Part shown: in pieces, positions 1-7,001 of the stretch
Layout of the letters: each line of letters opens with the position of its first letter
Numbering within the stretch: the stretch's first letter is position 1
Assembly: GCA_029265405.1 (NCBI GenBank)
Contig: JAJUJI010000001.1
Span: 248,001 to 312,000 of the forward strand
DNA: 64,000 bases
Direction of reading: 5' to 3'
DNA from: Clostridiales bacterium
GTDB lineage: Bacteria > Bacillota > Clostridia > Oscillospirales > Oscillospiraceae
Position numbers and translations under genes: made by a program
The notes under the pieces: model-generated
The model's database searches: none
What the model was told of the DNA's origin: nothing
Seen by the model: only the letters and a program-made list of their open reading frames with translations

Positions 1-2
1 CG

Positions 3-1055
3 GACTGGCTTTTCGGCCACATCCTGCCCCTGGAGGACAAGATGACGGCCGAGGACTGCTACTGGGGCAGCCTGCTGGGCTATATGGAAATGATAGCCAC
101 CGGCACCGCCACATCCCTGGATATGTTCGTATTCCCTGAAACCGCCGTGAGGGCGGCCTCGGAGGCTGGAGTGAGGGCCGTTTTGAGCAGGGGCCTGACA
201 GGCGGGGAGGACGATAGGGCCGGCGGCGCGCGCCGGCTCAGGGAGGCGAGGACCGAAATAGAAAAATGGCGCGGCAAAAGCGGGCTGATAACCTACATGC
301 TGGGCCCCCACGCGCCTTATACCTGCGACCCCGGTTATCTGAAGGAGGCGGCGGCGCTGGCCGACGAGCTTAAGCTCGGCATTAGCATACACCTGGCCGA
401 AAGCCGCGACGAGATAAGGACCGTGCGCGAAAGATACGGCTGCACCCCGGCCGAGTATCTCGACAGGTGCGGCATTCTGCGCGAAACGACTGTAGCCGCC
501 CACTGCGTCCATCTTACGGATAGCGACATAGCCCTGCTTGCCCGCCGGGGCGTCAGCGTTGCAACCAATCCCGTGAGCAATCTTAAGCTGGGCAACGGCG
601 CAGCGCCCGTACCCAAAATGCTGAAGGCGGGGATTAACGTCTGCCTCGGCACCGACGGGGCCGCCAGCAACAATACGCTGAACATGTTCCGCGAATTGAG
701 CTTCCTTTCCCTTATCCACAAGGGCGCGGCGGAGGACGCCAGGACCGTCAGCGCCGCCCAGGCTCTCAGGGCGGCTACCGCCGGCGGCGCGAAGGCGCTG
801 GGCCTCGGCGGCATTACGGGTGAAATTAAGCCCGGCCTGAAGGCCGATTTGGCCGTTCTTGACCTTGAAGCCCCATGGATGAAGCCGCACAATAATATCC
901 TGTCCTCGCTTGCTTACTCGGCAAACGGCTCGGAGGTGGAAACCGTCATGGTCGGCGGCAGGCTGCTTATGAAAAACCGCGAGTTTCTGACGATAGACAG
1001 GGAACGGGTGCTATACGAGGTCGATAAAACCTGCCGCCGTCTGGGCCTGCTTTGA
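3..1055 (+). CDS. mtaD: 5-methylthioadenosine/S-adenosylhomocysteine deaminase, 5' end outside window
   Basis: This zinc amidohydrolase would deaminate methylthioadenosine or S-adenosylhomocysteine in the cytosol, salvaging by-products of SAM use. The reading frame is open from base 3 with family-like residues (DWLFGHILPLED), so the true start lies upstream; about 350 codons remain. Visible metal and active-site motifs are GPHAPYTC, HLAESRDE, AAHCVHL and the aspartate of LGTDGAASNN. The N-terminal HxH metal motif would lie outside the window. Related chlorohydrolases or guanine deaminases are possible, but the motif set fits MtaD best. A very long hairpin follows the stop. Confidence 0.85.
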   Translation, partial: DWLFGHILPLEDKMTAEDCYWGSLLGYMEMIATGTATSLDMFVFPETAVRAASEAGVRAVLSRGLTGGEDDRAGGARRLREARTEIEKWRGKSGLITYMLGPHAPYTCDPGYLKEAAALADELKLGISIHLAESRDEIRTVRERYGCTPAEYLDRCGILRETTVAAHCVHLTDSDIALLARRGVSVATNPVSNLKLGNGAAPVPKMLKAGINVCLGTDGAASNNTLNMFRELSFLSLIHKGAAEDARTVSAAQALRAATAGGAKALGLGGITGEIKPGLKADLAVLDLEAPWMKPHNNILSSLAYSANGSEVETVMVGGRLLMKNREFLTIDRERVLYEVDKTCRRLGLL

Positions 1056-1071
1056 GCCCGGCTGCCGGCGG

Positions 1072-1122
1072 GATCAAAAGGCTCCGGAGGAAGGCTCAGC
1101 CTTCCTCCGGAGCCTTTTGATC
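1072..1122. terminator. Perfect 51-nt palindromic hairpin, likely bidirectional terminator
   Basis: Two perfect 25-nt arms flank a single central base. The arms end in AAAAG/CTTTT, so either strand gives a GC stem followed by a short U-rich tail. It directly follows the mtaD stop. Confidence 0.8.
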
Positions 1123-1502
1123 GCCAAACAGGCAGGACGCCGCATGCCTCCGCGTTTTTAGGTCCAAAGGCCAGCCGACCCCGCTCCGGATTGATTTCGT
1201 TGTTACTATAGTCATATCAAATCAATTTATATATTATTAAAATAATATTAATTAAAGTCAGCATATTATCCAAATTGTGATTGACATACAGCACTATATT
1301 GGTTAATATAGTTATAAACGCATAATGGCTTGCGGATATATCAGCAGCACACTTTAATTAAATTAACGCAAAATTAAAATTAATTTAAAATGTTCATGTT
1401 GGTAAAACGGCATAACGCGTATTTTCATATCGTTTTCGCTAATTAATAGGCTTAAATACCTTCCGGTATTCAGCAATATATTATCTTATTAGGAGGAGCT
1501 TT
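1123..1502. other. AT-rich intergenic region
   Basis: About 380 bases with no credible ORF. The first 80 bases are GC-rich; the rest is strongly AT-rich, unlike the surrounding DNA. It holds a strong promoter at 1281-1309 and a leader of roughly 185 nt that runs to the SD of the next gene. I saw no recognised riboswitch fold in the leader. Confidence 0.6.
1281..1309 (+). promoter_or_regulatory. Sigma-A type promoter
   Basis: TTGACA at 1281-1286, a 17-bp spacer, then TAATAT at 1304-1309. Transcription would start near 1316 and leave a long leader before the secreted-protein gene at 1503. Confidence 0.7.
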
Positions 1503-2615
1503 ATGAAAAAAATATTCGCGTTGGTTCTTGCCGTATTGCTGCTTGCGGCGCTGGCTCCCGCGGCCCTGTGTGCGGACAGCGCCACGGTCTATTTCAGCGT
1601 GAGCGTTGACGGAAAGCTGCAGGTGGCCGCCAAGCCCGTTACCGTCAGCACGCTGACGGTCGACGCCGTGCTGAAGGAAGCCCACAAAGCTTACTTCAAG
1701 GACGGCGAGAAGGGTTATGCCGCCGCAACCGACAAGACCTGGAACATGTATCTGATCAGCAAGGCCTGGGGCGTCGCCACAACCCCCTATGTGATAATCA
1801 ACAACGCTCCCCTGGGCGCCGATTCCTCGCAGCCCACCACAGTGGACAAATTCCCCGTAAAGACCGGCGACAATATTATAATGTGCATAATAACCGACCA
1901 GAAATCCACCGCCAAGCCCACCTCCATGACCGCCAAGGTGTCGGGCTCCAACGTCACCATTACGGCCACCGCGTGGACGCTTGATTTCTCCACCTTTACA
2001 TACAAGTCCGCCGCGGCGGCCAGCGCAAAGGTCGTAGACCCCGAAACCGGCAAGTCGCTGGGCACGACCGACTCCAAGGGCTCGGCCACCGTCGCCATAC
2101 CCGACAGCGGCATAGTCGCCATAGACGGTCTTGCCGCCATCCACGTGGCCGACAAGAAGGCCGCTCCCGCCCCCGCCGACACATCCTCCGGCGAGGCAAA
2201 GAAGCCGACCGTCATGCTCTCCAAGCAGGTCGTCAAGGTGGACGGAGTCGAGAAATCCTTTGAGGCATACAATATCGACGGCAGCAACTATTTCAAGCTC
2301 CGCGACATAGCCTATGTTCTCAACGGCACGGCCGCGCAGTTCAGCGTGACCTACGACGCCGCCACGAAGACCATAGCCTGCAAGACCGGCGAGGCCTATA
2401 CCGCGGTGGGAGGCGAAATGACCATAGGCTCCGATAAATCCAGCACGGCGCAGGCCAGCTCCCAGAGCATCACCATAAACGGCAAGGCCGCCAGCCTGAC
2501 GGCTTACAACATCGGAGGAAGCAACTTCATCAAGCTGCGCGACATGGGCACGGCCTTAGGCTTCAACGTCGGCTACGACGATGCTACAAAGACCGTTCTT
2601 ATTACAACAAAATAA
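1503..2615 (+). CDS. Secreted protein with copper-amine-oxidase-N-like stalk repeats
   Basis: A 370-aa exported protein with a signal peptide (MKK, hydrophobic core, AALCADS cleavage region at about residue 23). Residues about 25-130 resemble a DUF4430-like beta domain; this assignment is tentative. The C-terminal half carries two copies of the module often labelled copper amine oxidase N-terminal domain, marked by SNYFKLRDIAYVLNG and SNFIKLRDMGTALGF followed by YD(D/A)ATKT. In Firmicutes such modules are usually cell-wall-associated rather than enzymatic. The start is set by AGGAGG at 1491-1496. It appears monocistronic, with its own promoter and terminator. Confidence 0.8.
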   Translation: MKKIFALVLAVLLLAALAPAALCADSATVYFSVSVDGKLQVAAKPVTVSTLTVDAVLKEAHKAYFKDGEKGYAAATDKTWNMYLISKAWGVATTPYVIINNAPLGADSSQPTTVDKFPVKTGDNIIMCIITDQKSTAKPTSMTAKVSGSNVTITATAWTLDFSTFTYKSAAAASAKVVDPETGKSLGTTDSKGSATVAIPDSGIVAIDGLAAIHVADKKAAPAPADTSSGEAKKPTVMLSKQVVKVDGVEKSFEAYNIDGSNYFKLRDIAYVLNGTAAQFSVTYDAATKTIACKTGEAYTAVGGEMTIGSDKSSTAQASSQSITINGKAASLTAYNIGGSNFIKLRDMGTALGFNVGYDDATKTVLITTK

Positions 2616-2630
2616 GCAATCATAAGCTCA

Positions 2631-2688
2631 GCCGATAAAAAGAGCGAAGCCGGGTCCCGGGGCCCGGCTTCGCTCTTTTTTTATCGGC
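2631..2688. terminator. Strong hairpin terminator
   Basis: AGAGCGAAGCCGGG pairs with CCCGGCTTCGCTCT and is followed by a run of seven T. The flanking GCCGATAAAA and TTTATCGGC extend the symmetry. It ends the 1503 gene. Confidence 0.85.
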
Positions 2689-2791
2689 AGTCCGCTCCGT
2701 CAGGCTTTCCAGGCGCATATAGCGCTTAAATCGGGTCATTAATTCCAAATAGCTGCTAAAAACGACCACTTTTTTCATATCAAATTCCCTA

Positions 2792-2820
2792 TTGCGCGCA
2801 AAGGGCGCTTAATATATAAT
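2792..2820 (+). promoter_or_regulatory. Sigma-A type promoter for the CoA-transferase operon
   Basis: TTGCGC at 2792-2797, a 17-bp spacer, and a perfect TATAAT at 2815-2820. The predicted leader is about 80 nt. Confidence 0.6.
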
Positions 2821-2905
2821 ATCAAGCGGATTAATGCATATATGTCTAGCGGTTTACTCGGTTTTTAACCGCATAAGCCGTCAACAGAAGTGAGGAGAAT
2901 CATTC

Positions 2906-3553
2906 ATGAGCAAAATCAAAACTCTTGATGAAGTCGCCGAATTGTTTGCCGACAACCAGGTAATAATGTTCGGAGGATTTCTGGCGGCAGGCACGCCCGA
3001 ATCCCTGGTCGATCTTCTGGTGAAAAAAGGCGTCAGGAACCTTACCATCATAGGCAACGACACCAGCTATGTGGACAGGGGCATAGGCAGGCTTGTGGCG
3101 GGCAGGCAGGTAAAAAAGGCCATAGTCTCCCATGTGGGCACAAACAAGGAAACCGGCCGTCTTATGACCTCGGGGGAAATGGAGGTCGAGCTGGTTCCCC
3201 AGGGCACGCTGGCCGAAAGGATCCGCGCAGGCGGGGCCGGTCTAGGAGGCTTCCTTACTCCGACGGGCGTTGGCACCATTGTTGAAGAGGGCAAGCAGAA
3301 GCTGACGGTCAACGGGGTTGAATATCTCCTGGAGCTGCCGCTCAAGGCCGACGTAGCCATTGTCAAGGCCTGGAAGGCCGACAAGGCGGGCAACCTCGTC
3401 TACAGGAGGGCCGCTCGCAATTTCAATCCTCTCATAGCCATGGCGGCGAAGCTCGTAATCGTTGAGGCCGAGGAAATCGTCGAAATAGGGCAGCTCGATC
3501 CCGACGAGGTAATGACGCCGGGAACTCTTGTGGATATCATAGTTAAAGCTTGA
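2906..3553 (+). CDS. atoD: CoA-transferase subunit A (3-oxoacid/butyrate type)
   Basis: Alpha subunit of a class I CoA-transferase that moves CoA between short-chain acids such as acetate, butyrate or acetoacetate. At 215 aa it has family length, with the N-terminal [18 protein letters not shown] region and the [11 protein letters not shown] glycine-rich motif. The SD is GAGGAG just upstream. Subunit B follows after 14 nt and an acyl-CoA dehydrogenase comes next, consistent with butyrate or other short-chain acyl-CoA metabolism. The exact acid pair cannot be read from sequence, so the atoD symbol is a family label. Confidence 0.88.
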   Translation: MSKIKTLDEVAELFADNQVIMFGGFLAAGTPESLVDLLVKKGVRNLTIIGNDTSYVDRGIGRLVAGRQVKKAIVSHVGTNKETGRLMTSGEMEVELVPQGTLAERIRAGGAGLGGFLTPTGVGTIVEEGKQKLTVNGVEYLLELPLKADVAIVKAWKADKAGNLVYRRAARNFNPLIAMAAKLVIVEAEEIVEIGQLDPDEVMTPGTLVDIIVKA

Positions 3554-3567
3554 AGGGGGATATAATA

Positions 3568-4218
3568 ATGGCTGACGCGCGTGAAATGATAGTAAAAAGA
3601 GTCGCCAAGTTTTTCCGGCCGGGCGACCTCGGAAATTTGGGCATAGGCATGCCGACTCTGGTAGCCAATTATATTCCGGCGGACAAGGGGGTCATGCTCC
3701 AGTCCGAAAACGGCTTCATAGGGATAGGCCCCACGCCTAAGGCCGGCGAGGAGGATAAGGACACCGTAAACGCCGGCGGCATGCCGGTCACCATAATGCC
3801 CGGCGGCGCCTGCTTCGACAGCGCAACCAGCTTTGCGCTTATCCGCGGAGGCCACGTCAATATTACGGTGCTTGGGGCTCTCGAGGTGGACGAAAAGGGC
3901 AACCTTGCCAACTGGATAGTGCCCGGCAAGCTGGTGCCCGGCATGGGCGGAGCCATGGATTTGGTCGTCGGCGCCCAGCAGGTCATAATAGCCATGGAGC
4001 ATACTACCAAGGAGGGCGCGCCCAAGATCCTCCGCAAATGCACGCTGCCCCTGACCGCCGTCAATTGCGTGGACTGGATAGTGACCGAGCTTGGCGTCAT
4101 GGAGGTGACGGAGTCCGGCATAGTCCTCAGGGAGCTGGCTCCTGGCGTCACCGTGGAGAAAATACAGTCGAAAACAGAAGCGACACTCATAATACCCGAG
4201 CAAATCGGCGCTATGTGA
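3568..4218 (+). CDS. atoA: CoA-transferase subunit B (3-oxoacid/butyrate type)
   Basis: Beta subunit (216 aa) of the same CoA-transferase. It carries the catalytic glutamate in the SENGFIGIGP motif near residue 47, where the covalent glutamyl-CoA intermediate forms. The ATG at 3568 is chosen because AGGGGG lies 8 nt upstream; an in-frame TTG at 3550 overlaps subunit A and has no SD. Ends with the usual beta-subunit LRELAPGVTVE region. It is coupled closely to subunit A, and the acyl-CoA dehydrogenase follows after 47 nt. Confidence 0.88.
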   Translation: MADAREMIVKRVAKFFRPGDLGNLGIGMPTLVANYIPADKGVMLQSENGFIGIGPTPKAGEEDKDTVNAGGMPVTIMPGGACFDSATSFALIRGGHVNITVLGALEVDEKGNLANWIVPGKLVPGMGGAMDLVVGAQQVIIAMEHTTKEGAPKILRKCTLPLTAVNCVDWIVTELGVMEVTESGIVLRELAPGVTVEKIQSKTEATLIIPEQIGAM

Positions 4219-4265
4219 GCGTCAGCCCATTTATTTATATTTACGGAAAAGGATATGAATATAAC

Positions 4266-5408
4266 ATGAACTTTAAATTTACGGCCGAGGAACAGGATAT
4301 AATAAATATGCTTCGCGAATTCTGCCTCAAGGAAGTGCAGCCCATAGCCGCGGAGCTGGACGAGCAGGAGCGCTTTCCGACGGAAACCATAGCCAAGCTG
4401 GGCGAAATGGGCATGATGGGCATCCCCTTCCCGGAGGAGTACGGCGGCGCCGGCCTCAGCTATGTGGCCTACATCGCCGTATGCGAGGAGCTTGCCAGGC
4501 ACTGCGCCAGCACCAGCGTTACCGTCTCCGCCCACTGCTCCCTTTGCAGCTGGCCCATAAGCGAGTATGGCACCGAGGAGCAGAAAAAGAAATACCTCAC
4601 CCCTCTGGCGACGGGCGAGAAGATAGGAGCCTTCGGCCTCACAGAGCCCGGAGCGGGGACAGACGCCGCCATGCAGAGGACTACCGCCGTAGACAAGGGC
4701 GACCACTGGCTTATCAACGGCTCGAAAATATTCATTACCAACGGCGGCGTGGCCGATATATTCGTGATTTTCGCCATGACGGACAAGAGCGCAGGCAACA
4801 AGGGCATATCCGCTTTCATAGTGGAGAAGGGCTTCCCGGGCTTCAGCGTCGGCGCGCATGAGAAGAAAATGGGCATACGCGCTTCCTCCACCACCGAGCT
4901 TATATTCGAGGATATGATAGTACCGAAGGAAAACCTTCTCGGCCCGCTCAACGGCGGCTTCAAGATCGCGATGACCACGCTGGACGGCGGCCGCATTGGC
5001 GTCGCGGCCCAGGCGCTCGGAATATCGGAAGCGGCCATCGAGGAATGCATAAAGTACGTCACGCAGCGCGTGCAATTCGGCCAGCCGATAAGCGCCTTCC
5101 AGAATACGCAGTTCCAGCTTGCCGACATGCAGACGAAGGTGGAGGCCGCCCGGCTTCTCATCTACCGCGCGGCGCAGGCAAAGCAGGACCACGAGCCCTA
5201 TTCGCACCTGGCTGCCGAGGCCAAGCTGTTTGCCGCGGAAACCGCCAGCGACGTGACACGCCGCTGCCTGCAGCTAATCGGCGGCTACGGATATACCCGC
5301 GAATATCCCTTCGAGCGCTTCATGCGCGACGCCAAGATCACAGAGATCTACGAGGGTACCAGCGAGGTCCAAAAAATAGTCATCTCCAGATATATGGGAG
5401 TTAAATAA
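4266..5408 (+). CDS. Short-chain acyl-CoA dehydrogenase (butyryl-CoA type)
   Basis: A 380-aa FAD enzyme with the normal acyl-CoA dehydrogenase length and all three domains. Motifs: the FAD/substrate loop GAFGLTEPGAGTD (about residue 120), TNGGVADIFVIFA, the RVQFGQPIS helix, QLIGGYGYTREYP, and the catalytic base in EIYEGTSEVQ near the C-terminus. These fit a butyryl-CoA dehydrogenase. No etfA/etfB lies beside it, so the electron-transfer flavoprotein must be encoded elsewhere. Start ATG at 4266 follows AAAGGA by about 13 nt; longer upstream extensions overlap the CoA-transferase gene out of frame. Last gene of the operon. Confidence 0.88.
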   Translation: MNFKFTAEEQDIINMLREFCLKEVQPIAAELDEQERFPTETIAKLGEMGMMGIPFPEEYGGAGLSYVAYIAVCEELARHCASTSVTVSAHCSLCSWPISEYGTEEQKKKYLTPLATGEKIGAFGLTEPGAGTDAAMQRTTAVDKGDHWLINGSKIFITNGGVADIFVIFAMTDKSAGNKGISAFIVEKGFPGFSVGAHEKKMGIRASSTTELIFEDMIVPKENLLGPLNGGFKIAMTTLDGGRIGVAAQALGISEAAIEECIKYVTQRVQFGQPISAFQNTQFQLADMQTKVEAARLLIYRAAQAKQDHEPYSHLAAEAKLFAAETASDVTRRCLQLIGGYGYTREYPFERFMRDAKITEIYEGTSEVQKIVISRYMGVK

Positions 5409-5440
5409 TTACCCCCCTATACCCTTTGCCCCTTTGCAAA

Positions 5441-5477
5441 GCGCGCCCCGCCGGGCTCCGGCGGGGCGCGCTTCTTT
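5441..5477 (+). terminator. Operon terminator
   Basis: GCGCGCCCCGCCG and CGGCGGGGCGCGC form a perfect 13-bp stem with a 5-nt loop, followed by TTCTTT. Confidence 0.75.
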
Positions 5478-5495
5478 ATCGTCGGTTATTTAGGC

Positions 5496-5795
5496 TCAGC
5501 CGATGCGCGTGCCTTCAAAGGGCGTGGTTCCCATGGAGGACTTGAAGGAGCCCTTTATCTTGTCGCCGTCCACCTCGCCCTTGAAGAAAAATTCCATGGA
5601 GCCCATGGGCGAATCCATTTTTTCGGTAAACTCAAAGGAATTGCCGTCCGCCCTTCCGTTAAGGATTTCGAGCGTCTGCCCCATGACCTCGTTGCTGCCC
5701 GTCAGCACTGCCCCGTTGGTCTTAAAGCGCAGTATGGCCTCGGTTTTGCCCATGGGGGACTGGGTTGCGATTTTGTAGGTGCCGTCAAGCGCCAT
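5496..5795 (-). CDS. Small conserved beta-rich protein of unknown function
   Basis: A 99-aa cytosolic protein. It reads as an internal near-repeat: the pattern G-x-(Y/F)-K, SPMG, then L-x-F/FKG, then G-x-x-(L/F)-x-G recurs, suggesting a small lipocalin-like or OB-like beta barrel that may bind a small ligand. Similar small proteins are widespread in anaerobes, but I know of no proven function. The start at 5795 is set by GGGAGGA 6-8 nt upstream; two in-frame ATGs at 5801 and 5813 overlap or precede that SD. It is single and points against the preceding operon. Confidence 0.7.
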   Translation of the reverse strand: MALDGTYKIATQSPMGKTEAILRFKTNGAVLTGSNEVMGQTLEILNGRADGNSFEFTEKMDSPMGSMEFFFKGEVDGDKIKGSFKSSMGTTPFEGTRIG

Positions 5796-5942
5796 GATCA
5801 TTCCTCCCGTCATTCAAGACGCCCCGCCCGGCGGCAGGGCCTTAAGCCCCCTTTTCCGCGCGGCGGGCGCGCGATGTAATTTGTTACCACATTTTATCAT
5901 AATTATGGCAATTTGCAAGACCTCTTTATAAATAAAAAGCAA

Positions 5943-5984
5943 AAAAACGGCTTGCAGCGGAGCAAGACCGCGCAAGCCGTTTTT
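5943..5984 (-). terminator. Terminator of the EFR1-type gene
   Basis: AAAAACGGCTTGC and GCAAGCCGTTTTT form a perfect 13-bp stem around a 16-nt loop. On the minus strand it lies just after the stop at 5997 and ends in a U-run. Confidence 0.75.
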
Positions 5985-5996
5985 ATCATGACCCGC

Positions 5997-6821
5997 CTAT
6001 ATGAAAAATTCCGGCTCAGCCCGCCGCTGAAAGCTGAGCTCCAGCATGGCCTTATGCGACAGGAAGGCCTCGTCGTCGAAATGTTTTGCCTTTCGCGGGC
6101 ATTTATGTATACAGGCGTGGCATTTGATGCAAACTCCGCCTACCTCCGAGGGGTCGTCCCCGCTGATGGAGCCCATAGGGCAGCTTGCCGCGCAAAGCCC
6201 GCATCGGACGCATTTATCCTTGTCCGTAGCAGGCTTGGCCTTTAGGAAAACGGCCGGCCGGCCGTCCAGGCCCCTGGGGGTATAGTACTCCTTGGGCGGA
6301 TTTGCCCCCCTTACATATAGGCCGCCGCCCAGTCCTTCGCCCTTTTTTATTTTATCGGCTATTTTTGCGGAAAACTCCTCAATTTTTACCATGTCGGCCT
6401 CGTCGGGCCTGCCGGCGGCCAGCTTTTCCGAAAACACGTGCCTTGCCGCTATCCCCGCTCCCGCGACGGCGCGAAAGCCGTTGTTTTCCAATTCGTTTCT
6501 AAGCTCCGCCAGAGCGTCGTCAAAGCTGCGGTTTCCGAACACGGCCACGGGTACCGCAAGAGCCCCGTTTCCCTTAAAATTGTTTTGAACGAAGGGAAGC
6601 AGCTTGTTTGGCAGCCTGCCGGCGTACACCGGCGAGCCCCAGACCACTATGTCGCCTTCGCCAAACGAATAGCTCCGCTCCCTTGCCGCCGGCAGCGTGT
6701 AGTCAAGGGTTGCGGTTTCCAAACCCAGCTTTTCCGCTGCGCGGCCGGCAATATAACATGCAATCTGCTTGACGCTACCGCAGGGGCTGAAATAAACGGA
6801 CCACACTTTTTTCATTTGCAT
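5997..6821 (-). CDS. EFR1-family flavodoxin-ferredoxin fusion
   Basis: A 274-aa redox protein. The N-terminus is flavodoxin-like with an FMN-binding loop (FSPCGSVKQIA, about residue 11) and the GSPVYAGRLP segment. The C-terminus has two [4Fe-4S] motifs, CVRCGLCAASCP and CIKCHACIHKCP. The combination matches EFR1-family ferrodoxins, thought to couple flavin and iron-sulfur electron transfer; the partner is unknown. Flavodoxin-domain residues VAVFGNRSFDDALAEL are typical. It is monocistronic on the minus strand with its own terminator. Either ATG at 6821 or 6815 could start it. Confidence 0.85.
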   Translation of the reverse strand: MQMKKVWSVYFSPCGSVKQIACYIAGRAAEKLGLETATLDYTLPAARERSYSFGEGDIVVWGSPVYAGRLPNKLLPFVQNNFKGNGALAVPVAVFGNRSFDDALAELRNELENNGFRAVAGAGIAARHVFSEKLAAGRPDEADMVKIEEFSAKIADKIKKGEGLGGGLYVRGANPPKEYYTPRGLDGRPAVFLKAKPATDKDKCVRCGLCAASCPMGSISGDDPSEVGGVCIKCHACIHKCPRKAKHFDDEAFLSHKAMLELSFQRRAEPEFFI

Positions 6822-7001
6822 AATTAACTTGCCCTTATAATTTTGATATAAGGCTTGGAGCTGTGCTTAATGCCGGCCGAAATCGGAGCCTGCCGGCTTA
6901 GCGGAACGCGCGCAAGCCTTCGTTTTTCCTATTTTAAACCGTTTTGCTCTGGAAAAGCAATCTTTTTTGACGTATTAAAAGCGGACGGATTCTTTTTGGT
7001 C

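Noticed and set aside
3669-5207. A 512-codon minus-strand frame opposite the CoA-transferase and acyl-CoA dehydrogenase genes
   Set aside because: It lies entirely on the other strand of well-recognised genes and has no SD or family pattern.
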